64,000 nt of DNA from Lachnospiraceae bacterium (GCA_910575775.1 CAJTEY010000003.1:62001-126000); one strand, 5' to 3'; shown: positions 49,043 to 59,221, counted from the first letter of the stretch. The notes: a model not told the origin generated them from the letters alone. Program-made: numbers and translations.

Positions 49043-49984
49043 TTACTCGTCCTCATCATTTCTGCCGTGCGCAAGGGAGTTCTGTACGCGCTTATACAGC
49101 TCCTGTGCCGCATTGTATCCCATCTTCTTCTGGCGATGGTTAACCGCCGCAGACTCGCAGATAATTGCCAGATTACGTCCCGGTCTGATCGGAATGCTGT
49201 GGCAGACTACGCGGTTGCCCAGATACTCTGTGTGCTCTTCTTCCAGCCCAAGACGGTCGTACTCCTTATCCTTATCCCAGTCCTCCAGTCGGATAACCAG
49301 ATCTATATTCTGCGTATCCCTGACACTGGATGCACCGAAAAGCGCCTTCACATCCACAATGCCGATACCCCGCAGTTCGATAAAGTGCTTTGTGATATCC
49401 GGCGCGGAACCGATCAGAGTGTCCTCACTGACACGCCTGATTTCCACCACATCATCCGTCACCAGACGGTGTCCTCTCTTAATCAGCTCAAGCGCCGCCT
49501 CGGATTTACCGATACCGCTCTCACCCGTAATCAGGACGCCCTCACCGTAAACATCCACAAGTACACCGTGCACGGAAATGCAGGGGGCAAGCTTCACGTT
49601 CAGCCAGCGGATGACCTCAGCCATGCAGGCCGATGTCGCCTTTTTGCTCATCAGAAGCGGCACACCATGTTTGACCGCAACCTCCCTGAAAATTTCATTC
49701 GGATACAGCTCCCGGCAAAACAGAATGCCCGGCAGCGGGTTGTTCAGAAGCTTCTCAAAAATCTCCCTCTGTCTGTCCTCATCCAGACCGTTCATGTAAG
49801 AGTATTCCACAAAACCGACAATCTGCAAACGCGTTGTCTCAAAATGCTCAAAATATCCTGCCAGCTGCAGTGCCGGTCTATTGATATCTGGCTGCGTCAC
49901 CTTGACTTTTGAAATGTCGATTTCAGGCGTCAGGTTCTCCCACTTAAATTTTTCGATTACTTTTGTTAGATTAATGCTCGCCAT
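49043..49984 (-). CDS. hprK: HPr kinase/phosphorylase
   Basis: Bifunctional enzyme of 313 residues that phosphorylates and dephosphorylates HPr and Crh on Ser46, the trigger for CcpA-dependent catabolite repression. The P-loop is GESGIGKSE near residue 155, and the signature IELRGIGIVDVKALFG is near residue 204. An N-terminal HPrK domain is complete. Start ATG with GAGGAGG upstream. Together with the Crh-like gene it indicates the Firmicute repression pathway. Confidence 0.97.
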   Translation of the reverse strand: MASINLTKVIEKFKWENLTPEIDISKVKVTQPDINRPALQLAGYFEHFETTRLQIVGFVEYSYMNGLDEDRQREIFEKLLNNPLPGILFCRELYPNEIFREVAVKHGVPLLMSKKATSACMAEVIRWLNVKLAPCISVHGVLVDVYGEGVLITGESGIGKSEAALELIKRGHRLVTDDVVEIRRVSEDTLIGSAPDITKHFIELRGIGIVDVKALFGASSVRDTQNIDLVIRLEDWDKDKEYDRLGLEEEHTEYLGNRVVCHSIPIRPGRNLAIICESAAVNHRQKKMGYNAAQELYKRVQNSLAHGRNDEDE

Positions 49985-50025
49985 AGCTTCCTCCTCATTA
50001 TTGTATTGCGCGGGTTCCGCCCCGT

Positions 50026-50361
50026 TTATTGCCTACATATGTTTCCAATGGCCTCCTCTACCACTGCGTTTAAACTCTTTCCATGCTCAATCGCATAAAT
50101 TGCAATATTTCTATGAAGTTCCGGGCTGATCCTGACATTGAATGTTCCTTTATACGGCTGTTCCGGCTCCAAGTTACGTTCTTTGCAATCCTTCAGATAA
50201 TCATCAATTACATTTTTGAAATCCTGTTCTAATTCCCGAACCGAGTTCCCTTCATAAGAAAGCAGCGATTTTATCCCGACAACTTTTCCGAACAAGCAAT
50301 CGTCTTCTTTGGAATACTCCACGGTTCCATTATAATTTTTATAAAAAAGCAAATCACTCAT
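50026..50361 (-). CDS. HicB-family antitoxin-like protein
   Basis: 111-residue protein with the HicB layout: an N-terminal partial RNase H-like fold (YSKEDDCLFGKVVGIKSLLSYEG) and a C-terminal ribbon-helix-helix (FNVRISPELHRNIAIYAIEHGKSLNAVVEEAI). It would repress its own promoter and neutralise a HicA RNase. No full-length hicA is present; only a 26-codon frame precedes it with an ATGA overlap. It interrupts the uvrC-hprK neighbourhood. Confidence 0.88.
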   Translation of the reverse strand: MSDLLFYKNYNGTVEYSKEDDCLFGKVVGIKSLLSYEGNSVRELEQDFKNVIDDYLKDCKERNLEPEQPYKGTFNVRISPELHRNIAIYAIEHGKSLNAVVEEAIGNICRQ

Positions 50362-50438
50362 AACAAACCATCCTTTCTCAATTTCTCGATAACCTGTTCC
50401 AATATATATCGTTTTACCAATTTCTCCTTTTTACTCAT
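50358..50438 (-). CDS. 26-residue micro-ORF coupled to hicB (possible hicA remnant)
   Basis: Frame from ATG 50438 (AAGGGA upstream) to a TGA that overlaps the hicB start as ATGA. The peptide starts MSKKEKLVKRYILEQVIEK and is basic and helical. HicA toxins often begin with a similar MSK.EKL stretch but are 60-80 residues with a catalytic His, which is missing here. It may be a degraded toxin or a translational-coupling leader peptide. Confidence 0.5.
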   Translation of the reverse strand: MSKKEKLVKRYILEQVIEKLRKDGLL

Positions 50439-50482
50439 TCATTTCCCTTTGTAGTATAGTGTATCATTTCAATATCGAATAT

Positions 50483-50500
50483 GCAACTAATAATAGTTGC
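50483..50500. promoter_or_regulatory. Palindrome upstream of the hicB unit (possible operator)
   Basis: GCAACTA and TAGTTGC form a perfect 7-bp inverted repeat around TAAT, about 45 bases upstream of the micro-ORF. A TATACT box lies between them. HicB proteins bind palindromes near their promoter, so this is a plausible autoregulatory site. Confidence 0.45.
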
Positions 50501-50543
50501 TCACTGGCTTGGTGTTCCTTCTTCTTATCTAATTACGTTCATC

Positions 50544-52439
50544 TTACTTTTCCTGCAAATCATTTTTCCCGACACTTTCTCCCACCCGAAAATACTCATA
50601 AATCTGTCCTGCAATATGCTCCGGGATTTCGGGCACCTCGCAGAGTTTCTCCACCGACGCCTCCTTGATCTCATGGATGGAACCAAAATGCCGCATCAGT
50701 GCTTTTCTCCTCGCCGGTCCCACACCGGGAATCTCATCCAGAACAGACTTTACCTGCGCCTTCGACCGAAGCGACCGATGGTACTCGATCGCAAAACGGT
50801 GCGCCTCGTCCTGGATTCTGGTAATCAGCTTAAATCCTTCCGAGCGCGTGTCGATGGGAATCTCCACATTCTGATAATAAAGACCTCTGGTCCGATGATT
50901 GTCGTCCTTCACCATACCGCAGACAGGAATATCCATCTGCAGCTCGGAAAGTACCTGTAATGCAATATTGACCTGTCCTTTGCCGCCGTCCATCAGAAGC
51001 AGATCAGGAAACCTGGTAAAACTCCCGAACGTGTGGTCCATCTGCCTGCGATCCAGATCCTCTTTCTCCTCCATGCCATGGACAAACCGTCTGGTCAGCA
51101 CCTCTCTCATGCATGCATAATCGTCCGGCCCCGACACGGACTGGATGCGGAACTTGCGGTAGTCGCTGCGCTTCGCCTTACCTTTCTCGAAAACCACCAT
51201 GGAACCCACATTGGCAAAACCACTGATATTGGAGATATCAAAAGCCTCCATGCGGCTCACGTCCTCCAGCCCTAAAAGCGCCGCGATCTCCTTCATGGCG
51301 CCGATAGTCCGCCCTTCTTCCCTGCGGATGCGCTCCTTGTCCTGGCTTAAAATCAGCCTCGCGTTCTGCGCCGCCAGTTCCACCAGCTTTTCCTTCGCCC
51401 CCTTTTTCGGCACGCGGATATAGACCCGGCCTCCCTTTCTCGCGCCAAGCCATTTCTCCAGAATCTCCGTATCCGCAATTTCCTCCTGCAGCATAAGTTC
51501 CTTCGGGATATAGGGCGTTCCCGCATAAAACTGTTTTACAAAGTCGAGAAGAATCTGCGCGCTGTCACAGTCTTCCACATGGGTCATATAAAAATGATCT
51601 CTGCCGATCAGCTTACCGTCACGCACAAAAAACACCTGCACCACTGCGTCATGCTCCTCCAGCGCCAGCGCAATGATATCCTTGTCCTCGCCGTCAGAAT
51701 CCGTGATCTTCTGCTTCTGTGCCACACTCTTTACGCTGTTGTACAGATCCCGGTATCCCGCCGCTTCCTCAAACTCCATCTTTTCTGACGCTTCCGTCAT
51801 TTTCCGTTCCAGTTCCCGGAGCATCGGTTTGTAATTTCCGTTCAGAAAGTCGAGCGCCTGGTCGATCCGCGTCCGGTACTCCTCCTTACTGATATAGCCC
51901 TGACAGGGCGCCGCGCACTGCTTGATATGATAATTCAGGCAGGGACGCTCCAGCCCGATATCCCGGGGCAGCCTGCGGTTGCAGGTCTTAAGCTGATAAA
52001 GTTTATTCATCAGATCAATGGTGTCCTTCACAGCCGCCGCGCTCGTGTAAGGCCCGAAATATCTGGACTTATCCTTCTTCATCTCCCGGGAAATAAAAAT
52101 ACGCGGATATTCCTCCCCCACCGTCACCTTGATATAAGGATACGTCTTGTCATCTTTCAACATTGTGTTGTATTTCGGACTATATTCCTTAATCAGATTA
52201 TTTTCTAAAACAAGAGCCTCCAGCTCCGAGTCCGTCACGATATACTCAAACCGCGCAATCTGCTGCACCATCCGGTCAATCTGCGGCCCGCGCCCCACAA
52301 TCTTGCGAAAATAGGAGCGCACACGGTTATGAAGATTTACGGCCTTCCCTACATAGATGATCGTATCGTTGCCGTCATGCATCAGATACACGCCCGGAGA
52401 GTTGGGCAGTTTTTTCAATTCCTCATCGAAATCAAACAT
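50544..52439 (-). CDS. uvrC: Excinuclease ABC subunit C
   Basis: Nucleotide-excision-repair nuclease of 631 residues. The N-terminal GIY-YIG domain ([19 protein letters not shown], residues ~14-32) makes the 3' cut, a UVR domain lies near 200, the RNase H-like UvrC domain ([15 protein letters not shown]) makes the 5' cut, and C-terminal helix-hairpin-helix motifs ([18 protein letters not shown]) bind DNA. Normal length. It follows ftsH after a terminator. Confidence 0.97.
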   Translation of the reverse strand: MFDFDEELKKLPNSPGVYLMHDGNDTIIYVGKAVNLHNRVRSYFRKIVGRGPQIDRMVQQIARFEYIVTDSELEALVLENNLIKEYSPKYNTMLKDDKTYPYIKVTVGEEYPRIFISREMKKDKSRYFGPYTSAAAVKDTIDLMNKLYQLKTCNRRLPRDIGLERPCLNYHIKQCAAPCQGYISKEEYRTRIDQALDFLNGNYKPMLRELERKMTEASEKMEFEEAAGYRDLYNSVKSVAQKQKITDSDGEDKDIIALALEEHDAVVQVFFVRDGKLIGRDHFYMTHVEDCDSAQILLDFVKQFYAGTPYIPKELMLQEEIADTEILEKWLGARKGGRVYIRVPKKGAKEKLVELAAQNARLILSQDKERIRREEGRTIGAMKEIAALLGLEDVSRMEAFDISNISGFANVGSMVVFEKGKAKRSDYRKFRIQSVSGPDDYACMREVLTRRFVHGMEEKEDLDRRQMDHTFGSFTRFPDLLLMDGGKGQVNIALQVLSELQMDIPVCGMVKDDNHRTRGLYYQNVEIPIDTRSEGFKLITRIQDEAHRFAIEYHRSLRSKAQVKSVLDEIPGVGPARRKALMRHFGSIHEIKEASVEKLCEVPEIPEHIAGQIYEYFRVGESVGKNDLQEK

Positions 52440-52489
52440 ATAAAAATCCTCGCCATTCTTCTCCCATTATTGTACAGGAGGCGGATAAA

Positions 52490-52530
52490 GAAAACAAGGC
52501 AAAGTCTTTCGCAGACTCTGCCTTTTCTTA
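52490..52530 (-). terminator. Terminator between ftsH and uvrC
   Basis: On the minus strand AAGGCAGAGTCT and AGACTTTGCCTT pair (one G-T) around GCGAA, followed by GTTTTCTTT. It follows the ftsH stop codon closely. Confidence 0.8.
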
Positions 52531-52540
52531 AGCACAAATA

Positions 52541-54811
52541 CTATTTATCTTCGGAAGTATGACCGGGATCGGGCGCCTGCGAAAACAGGCCTCTGGGGCC
52601 AGTGGGTTCCTGCGCCGGGGCGCTGCCCTGCTGTGGCTGTCCTTGCATCTGTGTACCATTCTGCGGCCCCTGCATCTGTGTACCGTTCTGCGGCGGCTGC
52701 CCCTGCATCTGTGTACCATTCTGCTGCTCCTGCATCTGCACACCGTTCTGCGGCCCCTGCATCTGTGTACCGTTCTGCGGCGGCTGTCCCTGCATCTGTG
52801 TGCCATTCTGCTGCGGCTGCTCTGCCTTCTTATCCCCTTTCACCGCCGCGCTTTCCTCTTCCTCAGCAGGTTCCGGGATTCCCTTCTCCTTGCGGTAAAT
52901 CTTCATAAACTCCTTACCCGTGATGGTCTCTTTCTCAATCAGATGTGCCGCCAGTTTATCCATGATCTCACGGTTTTCTTTCAGGAGCTTCTTCGCCCTC
53001 TTATAGCTTTCATGGAGCAGCTTCATCACCTCAGAGTCAATGTCCGCCGCCGTCACATCGGAACAGGTCAGCGATGCCCTGCCGTCCAGATACTGGCTTT
53101 CCACCGTAGCAAGCCCCATCAGTCCAAACTTTTTACTCATGCCAAAGCGGGTAATCATATTTCTTGCAATGCTCGTCGCCTGTTCAATGTCGTTGGCCGC
53201 ACCTGTAGTCACCGTGTCGAAGACAATCTCCTCCGCCGCGCGCCCGCCCAGCAGGCCCACAAGTCTGTCGCGAAGCTCCGCCTCGGTATCCAGATACTTT
53301 TCCTCCTCCGGCACATGCATGACATATCCCAGCGCTCCCATCGTGCGAGGCACAATCGTGATCTTCTGTACCGGCTCGGAATTTTTCTGCAGCGCACTCA
53401 CAAGCGCATGGCCCACCTCATGGTAGGACACAATCTTACGCTCTTCCTTGCTCATCACGCGGTCTTTCTTTTCCTTGCCTACGAGCACCTGCTCCACCGC
53501 GTCAAAGAGATCTTTCTGGCTCACATACTCCCTGCCAAGCTTCACGGCATTGATGGCCGCCTCGTTGATCATATTCGCAAGATCGGAGCCAACCGCGCCG
53601 GAAGTAGCCAGCGCAATCTCGTTCAAATCCACCGAATCGTCCATCAGCACATCCTTGGAGTGCACCTTTAAAATCTCTACGCGTCCTTTCAAATCCGGCT
53701 TATCCACGATGATCCGCCTGTCGAAACGGCCCGGACGAAGCAGCGCCTTATCCAGAATTTCCGGCCTGTTGGTGGCGGCCAGAATGATAATGCCCTTTTT
53801 CCCGTCGAAACCATCCATTTCCGAGAGAAGCTGGTTCAGTGTCTGCTCACGCTCCTCGTTTCCCCCGCCGTACTTCGTATCACGGCTCCTGCCGATGGCG
53901 TCAATTTCGTCTATAAATACAATACAGGGAGCGTTCTTCTCCGCCTCCTTAAAAAGGTCACGGACACGGGACGCGCCCACGCCCACATATAATTCGATAA
54001 AGTCCGAGCCGGACAGAGAAAAGAAAGGCACATGCGCCTCGCCTGCCACCGCCTTCGCCAGAAGCGTCTTACCCGTACCGGGAGGTCCCACCAGAAGCGC
54101 GCCCTTTGGCAGTCTCGCGCCGATCTTGGAGTATTTTCCGGGATTGTGCAGGAAGTCTACCACTTCCACCAGAGATTCTTTTGCCTCATCCTCCCCGGCC
54201 ACATCCTGGAAGGTGATGCCCGTCTCCTTCTGCACATAAGCCTTCGCCGTGCTCTTGCCCACGCCCATAGGCCCGCCTTTGCCGCCCATACGCCGGAAAA
54301 GGAGACTCAGAAGTCCCCACATCAGAAGCACCGGGAGAATATAGTACAGAAGCACCGTCATAATCACGCTGGAGCTGTCGGAGACTTCCTTCTTCATCTC
54401 CACATTGTGCTTCAAAAGCCGTTCCGCCAGCTTGTCATCATCCTCCATCTTACCCGTGTAATAGGTGCTTGCGCCCATGCCATACGCATAGAGGAATGCA
54501 GAATCCTTCTGCTCCGCCTTCGGATAAACCGTGATGCGGTCAGAACCCACCTGCACGCTTTTCACCTTTCCGTCCTCCACCATCTTCACAAACTCATTGT
54601 AAGAGATTTCCTGATTGGTAGCTCCCGTCAGCATCTTCATGAAAACACTGACACAAAGGAGAGTAATCAGCGCCGCTGCTACAAGCATAATCAGACTCTG
54701 CTTGCGGGGATCCCCGCCGCTTCCTCCGGGGCCGCCCGGGCCACCGCCACTTCCAGAGCCGCCGTTTCCGGATCCACCGCTGTTATCAAATTGATTTACG
54801 TTATCTGCCAT
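52541..54811 (-). CDS. ftsH: ATP-dependent zinc metalloprotease FtsH with repetitive C-terminal tail
   Basis: Membrane AAA protease of 756 residues that degrades misfolded membrane and regulatory proteins. A Gly-rich N-terminal cytosolic stretch precedes two transmembrane helices (~38-62 and ~145-168), then Walker A GPPGTGKT, Walker B FIDEIDAIG, and the zinc site HEVGH. After about residue 655 a Gln/Asn/Met/Pro-rich tail carries repeated NGTQMQG units that are unusual for FtsH. The protease part is otherwise canonical. Start ATG with GAGGATGCC upstream. Confidence 0.96.
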   Translation of the reverse strand: MADNVNQFDNSGGSGNGGSGSGGGPGGPGGSGGDPRKQSLIMLVAAALITLLCVSVFMKMLTGATNQEISYNEFVKMVEDGKVKSVQVGSDRITVYPKAEQKDSAFLYAYGMGASTYYTGKMEDDDKLAERLLKHNVEMKKEVSDSSSVIMTVLLYYILPVLLMWGLLSLLFRRMGGKGGPMGVGKSTAKAYVQKETGITFQDVAGEDEAKESLVEVVDFLHNPGKYSKIGARLPKGALLVGPPGTGKTLLAKAVAGEAHVPFFSLSGSDFIELYVGVGASRVRDLFKEAEKNAPCIVFIDEIDAIGRSRDTKYGGGNEEREQTLNQLLSEMDGFDGKKGIIILAATNRPEILDKALLRPGRFDRRIIVDKPDLKGRVEILKVHSKDVLMDDSVDLNEIALATSGAVGSDLANMINEAAINAVKLGREYVSQKDLFDAVEQVLVGKEKKDRVMSKEERKIVSYHEVGHALVSALQKNSEPVQKITIVPRTMGALGYVMHVPEEEKYLDTEAELRDRLVGLLGGRAAEEIVFDTVTTGAANDIEQATSIARNMITRFGMSKKFGLMGLATVESQYLDGRASLTCSDVTAADIDSEVMKLLHESYKRAKKLLKENREIMDKLAAHLIEKETITGKEFMKIYRKEKGIPEPAEEEESAAVKGDKKAEQPQQNGTQMQGQPPQNGTQMQGPQNGVQMQEQQNGTQMQGQPPQNGTQMQGPQNGTQMQGQPQQGSAPAQEPTGPRGLFSQAPDPGHTSEDK
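52610..52830. repeat. Repeats encoding the NGTQMQG tail of FtsH
   Basis: Degenerate tandem repeats of about 21-33 bases (on the plus strand CTGCATCTGTGTACC with CTGCGGC) encode six QNGTQMQG-like units, one as QNGVQMQE. The repeats are close to identical at the DNA level, so length variation is likely. Confidence 0.8.
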
Positions 54812-55024
54812 GAGGCATCCTCACTTTCATTTTTATGCAATAATTTTATTATAAGATAGTAAAAATCATAAATCAATGAGGGAATTATGAAATTCTGAAC
54901 ACATGTGTAAAAGAATTATAAATTTTTTTACAATTTTTGACCTTTAGAGTAGATTTTTTCTATCTTCTCATTGTATAATGAACAGTGTATTGTTTTTGAC
55001 GGTAACTATTCAATTTTTTGCATC

Positions 55025-55073
55025 GGAACTGTGAAGGCACTAAACAGTTCCTTTTCGCATTTTAGAAAGGAAC
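55025..55073 (+). promoter_or_regulatory. pyrG leader with two mutually exclusive hairpins
   Basis: GGAACTGT (55025-55032) pairs perfectly with ACAGTTCC (55044-55051), followed by TTTT, like a short terminator. The same downstream strand, GTTCCTTT (55047-55054), pairs perfectly with AAAGGAAC (55066-55073), which is the pyrG ribosome-binding site. The two stems cannot coexist, so this leader can switch between termination/open site and a hidden site. CTP-responsive control of pyrG is known in Bacillus by a different leader mechanism. Confidence 0.6.
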
Positions 55074-55079
55074 AGACAG

Positions 55080-56687
55080 ATGGCGGTAAAATACGTATTC
55101 GTCACGGGAGGCGTTGTTTCGGGTCTCGGCAAGGGCATCACGGCGGCATCTCTTGGAAGGCTCTTAAAAGCGCGCGGTTACAAAGTGACCATGCAAAAAT
55201 TCGATCCCTACATCAACATTGATCCGGGTACCATGAACCCGATCCAGCACGGGGAAGTGTTTGTCACCGAGGACGGCACCGAGACTGATCTGGATCTCGG
55301 TCACTACGAGCGTTTCATCGATGAAAATTTAGACAAAAATTCCAATGTAACGACCGGTAAAGTATACTGGTCCGTATTGCAGAAAGAGCGGAGGGGCGAT
55401 TACGGCGGCGGCACCGTGCAGGTTATCCCTCATATAACAAACGAAATAAAGAGTAGATTTTATCGTAACTTTACAGACCAGGAAACCCGCATCGCTATCA
55501 TCGAAGTGGGCGGCACGGTGGGCGATATCGAGAGCCAGCCGTTTCTGGAGTCCATCCGTCAGTTCCAGCACGAGGTGGGCCGGGAGAATGCGATTCTGAT
55601 TCATGTGACGCTGATCCCGTACTTAAGCGCCTCCCAGGAGTTGAAAACCAAACCGACCCAGGCCAGTGTCAAAGACCTGCAGGGTATGGGTATCCAGCCA
55701 GACATCATTGTCTGCCGGAGTGAGCATCCGCTGGATCAAGGCATCAAGGACAAGATTGCCCTGTTCTGTAATGTACCGAACAACCGCGTTCTTCAGAATC
55801 TGGATGTGGAACATTTATATGAAGCGCCACTCGCTATGGAAAAGGAACATCTGGCACAGGTAGCCTGCGAGTGTCTGAAGCTGGACTGCCCCGAGCCGGA
55901 TCTGACCGACTGGAAGGCTATGGTGGAATCTCTTCGGACTCCTACCGATTCCGTGACGGTTGCCCTTGTTGGCAAATACACACAACTTCATGACGCTTAT
56001 ATCAGCGTGGTGGAAGCTTTAAAGCACGGCGGCATTTCCCACCACTGCGTGGTAGATATCAAATGGGTGGATTCCGAGACCGTCACACGGGACAATGTGG
56101 ATTCCCTCCTGCACGATGTAAACGGCATTCTGGTGCCCGGCGGTTTCGGTGACCGGGGCATTGAGGGCAAGATCGAAGCCATCACTTACGCCAGAAAACA
56201 TAACATTCCATTCCTGGGGCTTTGTCTCGGTATGCAGTTATCCATCGTGGAATTTGCCAGAAATGTGATCGGCTACAACGACGCGCACAGCATCGAACTG
56301 GCGCCCTCCACCACCCACCCTGTCATCGCGCTGATGCCCGACCAGAACGGTGTGGAAGATATCGGCGGTACCCTCCGCCTTGGTTCCTACCCCTGTGTGC
56401 TGGACAAGTCGTCCAAAGCATATGCGCTGTACAATGAGGAGACAATCCACGAAAGACACAGACACCGCTATGAAGTCAACAACGACTACCGCGCGGTGCT
56501 CACGGAAAAGGGGATGCGGCTTTCCGGGCTCTCTCCCGACGGTCGCATCGTAGAAATGTGCGAGCTGGCAGATCATCCCTTCTTTGTTGCGACACAGGCG
56601 CACCCTGAATTAAAATCCCGGCCGAACAGACCACATCCGCTCTTTAAGGGATTTGTGGAAGCTGCACTGAAATATAAAAACAGTTGA
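55080..56687 (+). CDS. pyrG: CTP synthase
   Basis: CTP synthase of 535 residues that aminates UTP with glutamine. The N-terminal synthetase domain starts [23 protein letters not shown] with the P-loop; the C-terminal glutamine amidotransferase has [16 protein letters not shown] with the catalytic Cys, and a His-x-Glu near the end (QAHPELKS). Normal length and start. It is preceded by a structured leader and followed by a terminator shared with the convergent GH3 gene. Confidence 0.98.
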   Translation: MAVKYVFVTGGVVSGLGKGITAASLGRLLKARGYKVTMQKFDPYINIDPGTMNPIQHGEVFVTEDGTETDLDLGHYERFIDENLDKNSNVTTGKVYWSVLQKERRGDYGGGTVQVIPHITNEIKSRFYRNFTDQETRIAIIEVGGTVGDIESQPFLESIRQFQHEVGRENAILIHVTLIPYLSASQELKTKPTQASVKDLQGMGIQPDIIVCRSEHPLDQGIKDKIALFCNVPNNRVLQNLDVEHLYEAPLAMEKEHLAQVACECLKLDCPEPDLTDWKAMVESLRTPTDSVTVALVGKYTQLHDAYISVVEALKHGGISHHCVVDIKWVDSETVTRDNVDSLLHDVNGILVPGGFGDRGIEGKIEAITYARKHNIPFLGLCLGMQLSIVEFARNVIGYNDAHSIELAPSTTHPVIALMPDQNGVEDIGGTLRLGSYPCVLDKSSKAYALYNEETIHERHRHRYEVNNDYRAVLTEKGMRLSGLSPDGRIVEMCELADHPFFVATQAHPELKSRPNRPHPLFKGFVEAALKYKNS

Positions 56688-56693
56688 GAAACA

Positions 56694-56735
56694 AATGGCA
56701 TAACCAGAGCTGACGCCCGGTTATGCCATTCTCAT
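56694..56735. terminator. Terminator between pyrG and the GH3 gene
   Basis: AATGGCATAACC and GGTTATGCCATT form a perfect 12-bp stem with a 13-base loop, followed by CTCATTTCTT on the plus strand. It lies seven bases after the pyrG stop codon. Confidence 0.82.
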
Positions 56736-56790
56736 TTCTTACATTATGAAATGTGTTTCACTGTGTGCACGCATGATGCATGGCAGACTC

Positions 56791-59073
56791 TCAGTTCTCC
56801 TCCAGCGCGTTCAGCTTATCCACAATCTCCTGTATGTCTGCCATATTCATGTCGCCGCCAAAACTGAGCGCCCCCCGCAGAGGTGTAAATCCGGCCATAG
56901 CCGCACTCATTCCCTCGGATATCGCTTCATTGGCAGCGCTGCTCTCCGCTTTTCCCTGCTCACCTCCAAAAATATCAAGCTTGAGAAGATCCTTCACAAT
57001 CTCCCTGGTGCGCGGGTCTTTGAGCACATCGCCCATAATGGTGTCCGTTGTGTACACAAAAGGAATCTTCACAGTGGATTCCACCGTAACCTCTTTCGTC
57101 AGTACAATATCACGGGAAGACCTGCCGATCATAATATCGAAAGCTCCCGTCTCCACGTGCCAGTCCTGAAGCTTCACGCTATAGTAGGCAAACGCCCTTT
57201 TATCCAGGGTAAAGGTCACCGTCTTCGTCTCTCCCGGTGCAAGTTCCACCTTCTCAAAGCCTCTCAGCTCCTTCAAAGGACGGATGACCGTGCTCTCCTT
57301 ATCCGCCACATAGAGCTGCACCACTTCCTTACCCGCCATATTGCCTGTGTTCGTCACATCCACAGATACCGTCATAACATCGGTGTCCTTCATCTGATCC
57401 TTATCCGTAGTCAGGTTAGCGTACTCGTATGTCGTATAGGAAAGGCCGTGTCCGAAGGGAAACAGCACATCCATTTTCTTCTTATCATAGTAGCGGTAAC
57501 CTACAAAAATACCTTCCCGGTACTCTACCTTGTCTTTTTCCCCGATATAGAAGAGGAAAGAGGGGTTATCCTCCAGTTTGAGAGGAAATGACTCCGGCAG
57601 CTTCGCGCTGGGATTCACCCTTCCAAACAGAATATCACAGACTGCCCCGCCTACTGCCTGACCGCCGAGATACGCCTCCACAATGCCTTTCACCTCGTTC
57701 ACCCAGGGCATCTCCACAGGAGAACCGTTGTGCAGCACCACGATCGTGTTCGGCTGAACCGCCGCAACCTTGGATATCAGCTCATTCTGACATTCCGGCA
57801 TCCGCATATGCTCACGGTCAAAGCCCTCCGACTCAAAAGCGTCCGGCAGTCCCGCAAAGATTACCGCCACTTTTGCTTTTTTCGCTGTCTCCACCGCCTC
57901 TGCAAGCAGTTTCTCGTCCGTCCTGTCCTCCTTGTCATCAAAGCCCTGCGCATACGTCACATGACCCATGCCCTCCACTGCGTCTAACGCCGAAGTGACC
58001 TTGTGGCTGTTGATATGTGAGCTGCCGCCGCCCTGATAGCGGGGCGTCTTCGCATATTTTCCGATAAAAGCAATGTCGTCCTGCTCAGAAAGAGGCAGTA
58101 CACCCTCATTTTTTAACAGTACAATCGTTTCCTGCGCCACTTTCCGCGCCATCTCATGGTCTTTATCCCTGTCAAAGACCGCATTCTTATCCCTGTTTTC
58201 CTCATAGCGGAATACAATATTCAAAATACGCGCCACCGCCGTGTCCAGCACCTTTTCAGGCAGTTCTCCGCTCTGCACGGCGCCAACGATCAGCCTGTCA
58301 TTCGCCCCGTGCGAAGAAGGCATCTCCAGATCAAGCCCGGCCTGCAGATCCTTCACGCGGCTGTTGACCGCGCCCCAGTCACTCATCACATAGCCGTCAA
58401 ATCCCCACTCGTCACGGAGTACCTCCGTCAGATATTTGTGGTTCTCCGCCGCATAAGTGCCGTTGATTTTATTGTAGGAACACATCACCGTCCAGGGCTT
58501 CTCCTTCTTCACCGGGCCCTCAAAGGCCGCCAGATAAATCTCATGCAGGGATCTCTCTCCAATTTTGGAATCCGATGACATTCTTCTGGTCTCCTGATTG
58601 TTCCCCAGAAAATGTTTGATGCTGGTTCCCACATTTTTGCTCTGTACACCGTGAATCAGCGCCCCTGCCATCTCGCTCGCCACAAGCGGATCCTCGGAAT
58701 AGTATTCAAAGTTACGTCCACAAAGAGGGGATCTCTTTATGTTCACTGCCGGACCGAGAATCACGCTCACTCCCTCCGCCTGGCACTCTTCTCCCAATGT
58801 CTCCCCCATCTGCTGTATCAGCTCTCTGTTAAATGAAGCCGCTGTGCCGCATCCTGCCGGAAAACATACCGCTTTGATACTGTCGTTGACCCCGAGGTGA
58901 TCGCCCTCCTGATCCTGCTTGCGCAGACCGTGCGGTCCGTCCGACACCATGCTGGCGGGAATCCCCAACCGCTCCACCGCCTCCGTGTGCCAGAAATCTG
59001 CACCCGAACACATAGATGCTTTTTCTTCCAGCGTCATCTGTGAAACGATCTCTTTGATTTTTTCTGCTGTCAT
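56791..59073 (-). CDS. Beta-glucosidase-type glycoside hydrolase, GH3 family
   Basis: GH3 enzyme of 760 residues, probably a cytoplasmic beta-glucosidase. Domains: GH3 TIM barrel (residues ~25-300) with nucleophile Asp in YVMSDWGAVNSR, GH3 C-terminal alpha/beta sandwich (~335-560) with KNEGVLPLS, and a fibronectin-III-like domain (~600-675) containing VTNTGNMAGKEVVQLYV. A tail of about 75 residues after the Fn3 domain is extra. ATG 59073 follows GGAGGA. No signal peptide and no transporter next to it. Confidence 0.94.
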   Translation of the reverse strand: MTAEKIKEIVSQMTLEEKASMCSGADFWHTEAVERLGIPASMVSDGPHGLRKQDQEGDHLGVNDSIKAVCFPAGCGTAASFNRELIQQMGETLGEECQAEGVSVILGPAVNIKRSPLCGRNFEYYSEDPLVASEMAGALIHGVQSKNVGTSIKHFLGNNQETRRMSSDSKIGERSLHEIYLAAFEGPVKKEKPWTVMCSYNKINGTYAAENHKYLTEVLRDEWGFDGYVMSDWGAVNSRVKDLQAGLDLEMPSSHGANDRLIVGAVQSGELPEKVLDTAVARILNIVFRYEENRDKNAVFDRDKDHEMARKVAQETIVLLKNEGVLPLSEQDDIAFIGKYAKTPRYQGGGSSHINSHKVTSALDAVEGMGHVTYAQGFDDKEDRTDEKLLAEAVETAKKAKVAVIFAGLPDAFESEGFDREHMRMPECQNELISKVAAVQPNTIVVLHNGSPVEMPWVNEVKGIVEAYLGGQAVGGAVCDILFGRVNPSAKLPESFPLKLEDNPSFLFYIGEKDKVEYREGIFVGYRYYDKKKMDVLFPFGHGLSYTTYEYANLTTDKDQMKDTDVMTVSVDVTNTGNMAGKEVVQLYVADKESTVIRPLKELRGFEKVELAPGETKTVTFTLDKRAFAYYSVKLQDWHVETGAFDIMIGRSSRDIVLTKEVTVESTVKIPFVYTTDTIMGDVLKDPRTREIVKDLLKLDIFGGEQGKAESSAANEAISEGMSAAMAGFTPLRGALSFGGDMNMADIQEIVDKLNALEEN

Positions 59074-59221
59074 GCTATCCTCCATTCTGCAGTCCGCTGT
59101 TTTAACTGCATGCATTTATCGGGACAGTCTCCCCACCTTCTCCATGCCATAGAAAAACCGCCCCTGATCTTTTCTTAGTGTAACATGACCGGGCGCGGCT
59201 TCCAATAGGTTTTTCAAATTT

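Noticed and set aside
49067..49912. 281-codon plus-strand frame opposite hprK
   Set aside because: Antisense to a conserved gene, no ribosome-binding site of note and no domain.
50358..50438. Functional HicA toxin
   Set aside because: The frame is only 26 codons and lacks the catalytic His; kept only as a micro-ORF or remnant.
52559..53671. 370-codon plus-strand frame opposite ftsH
   Set aside because: Antisense to ftsH; the Leu/His/Cys-rich start is just the reverse of the NGTQMQG repeats.
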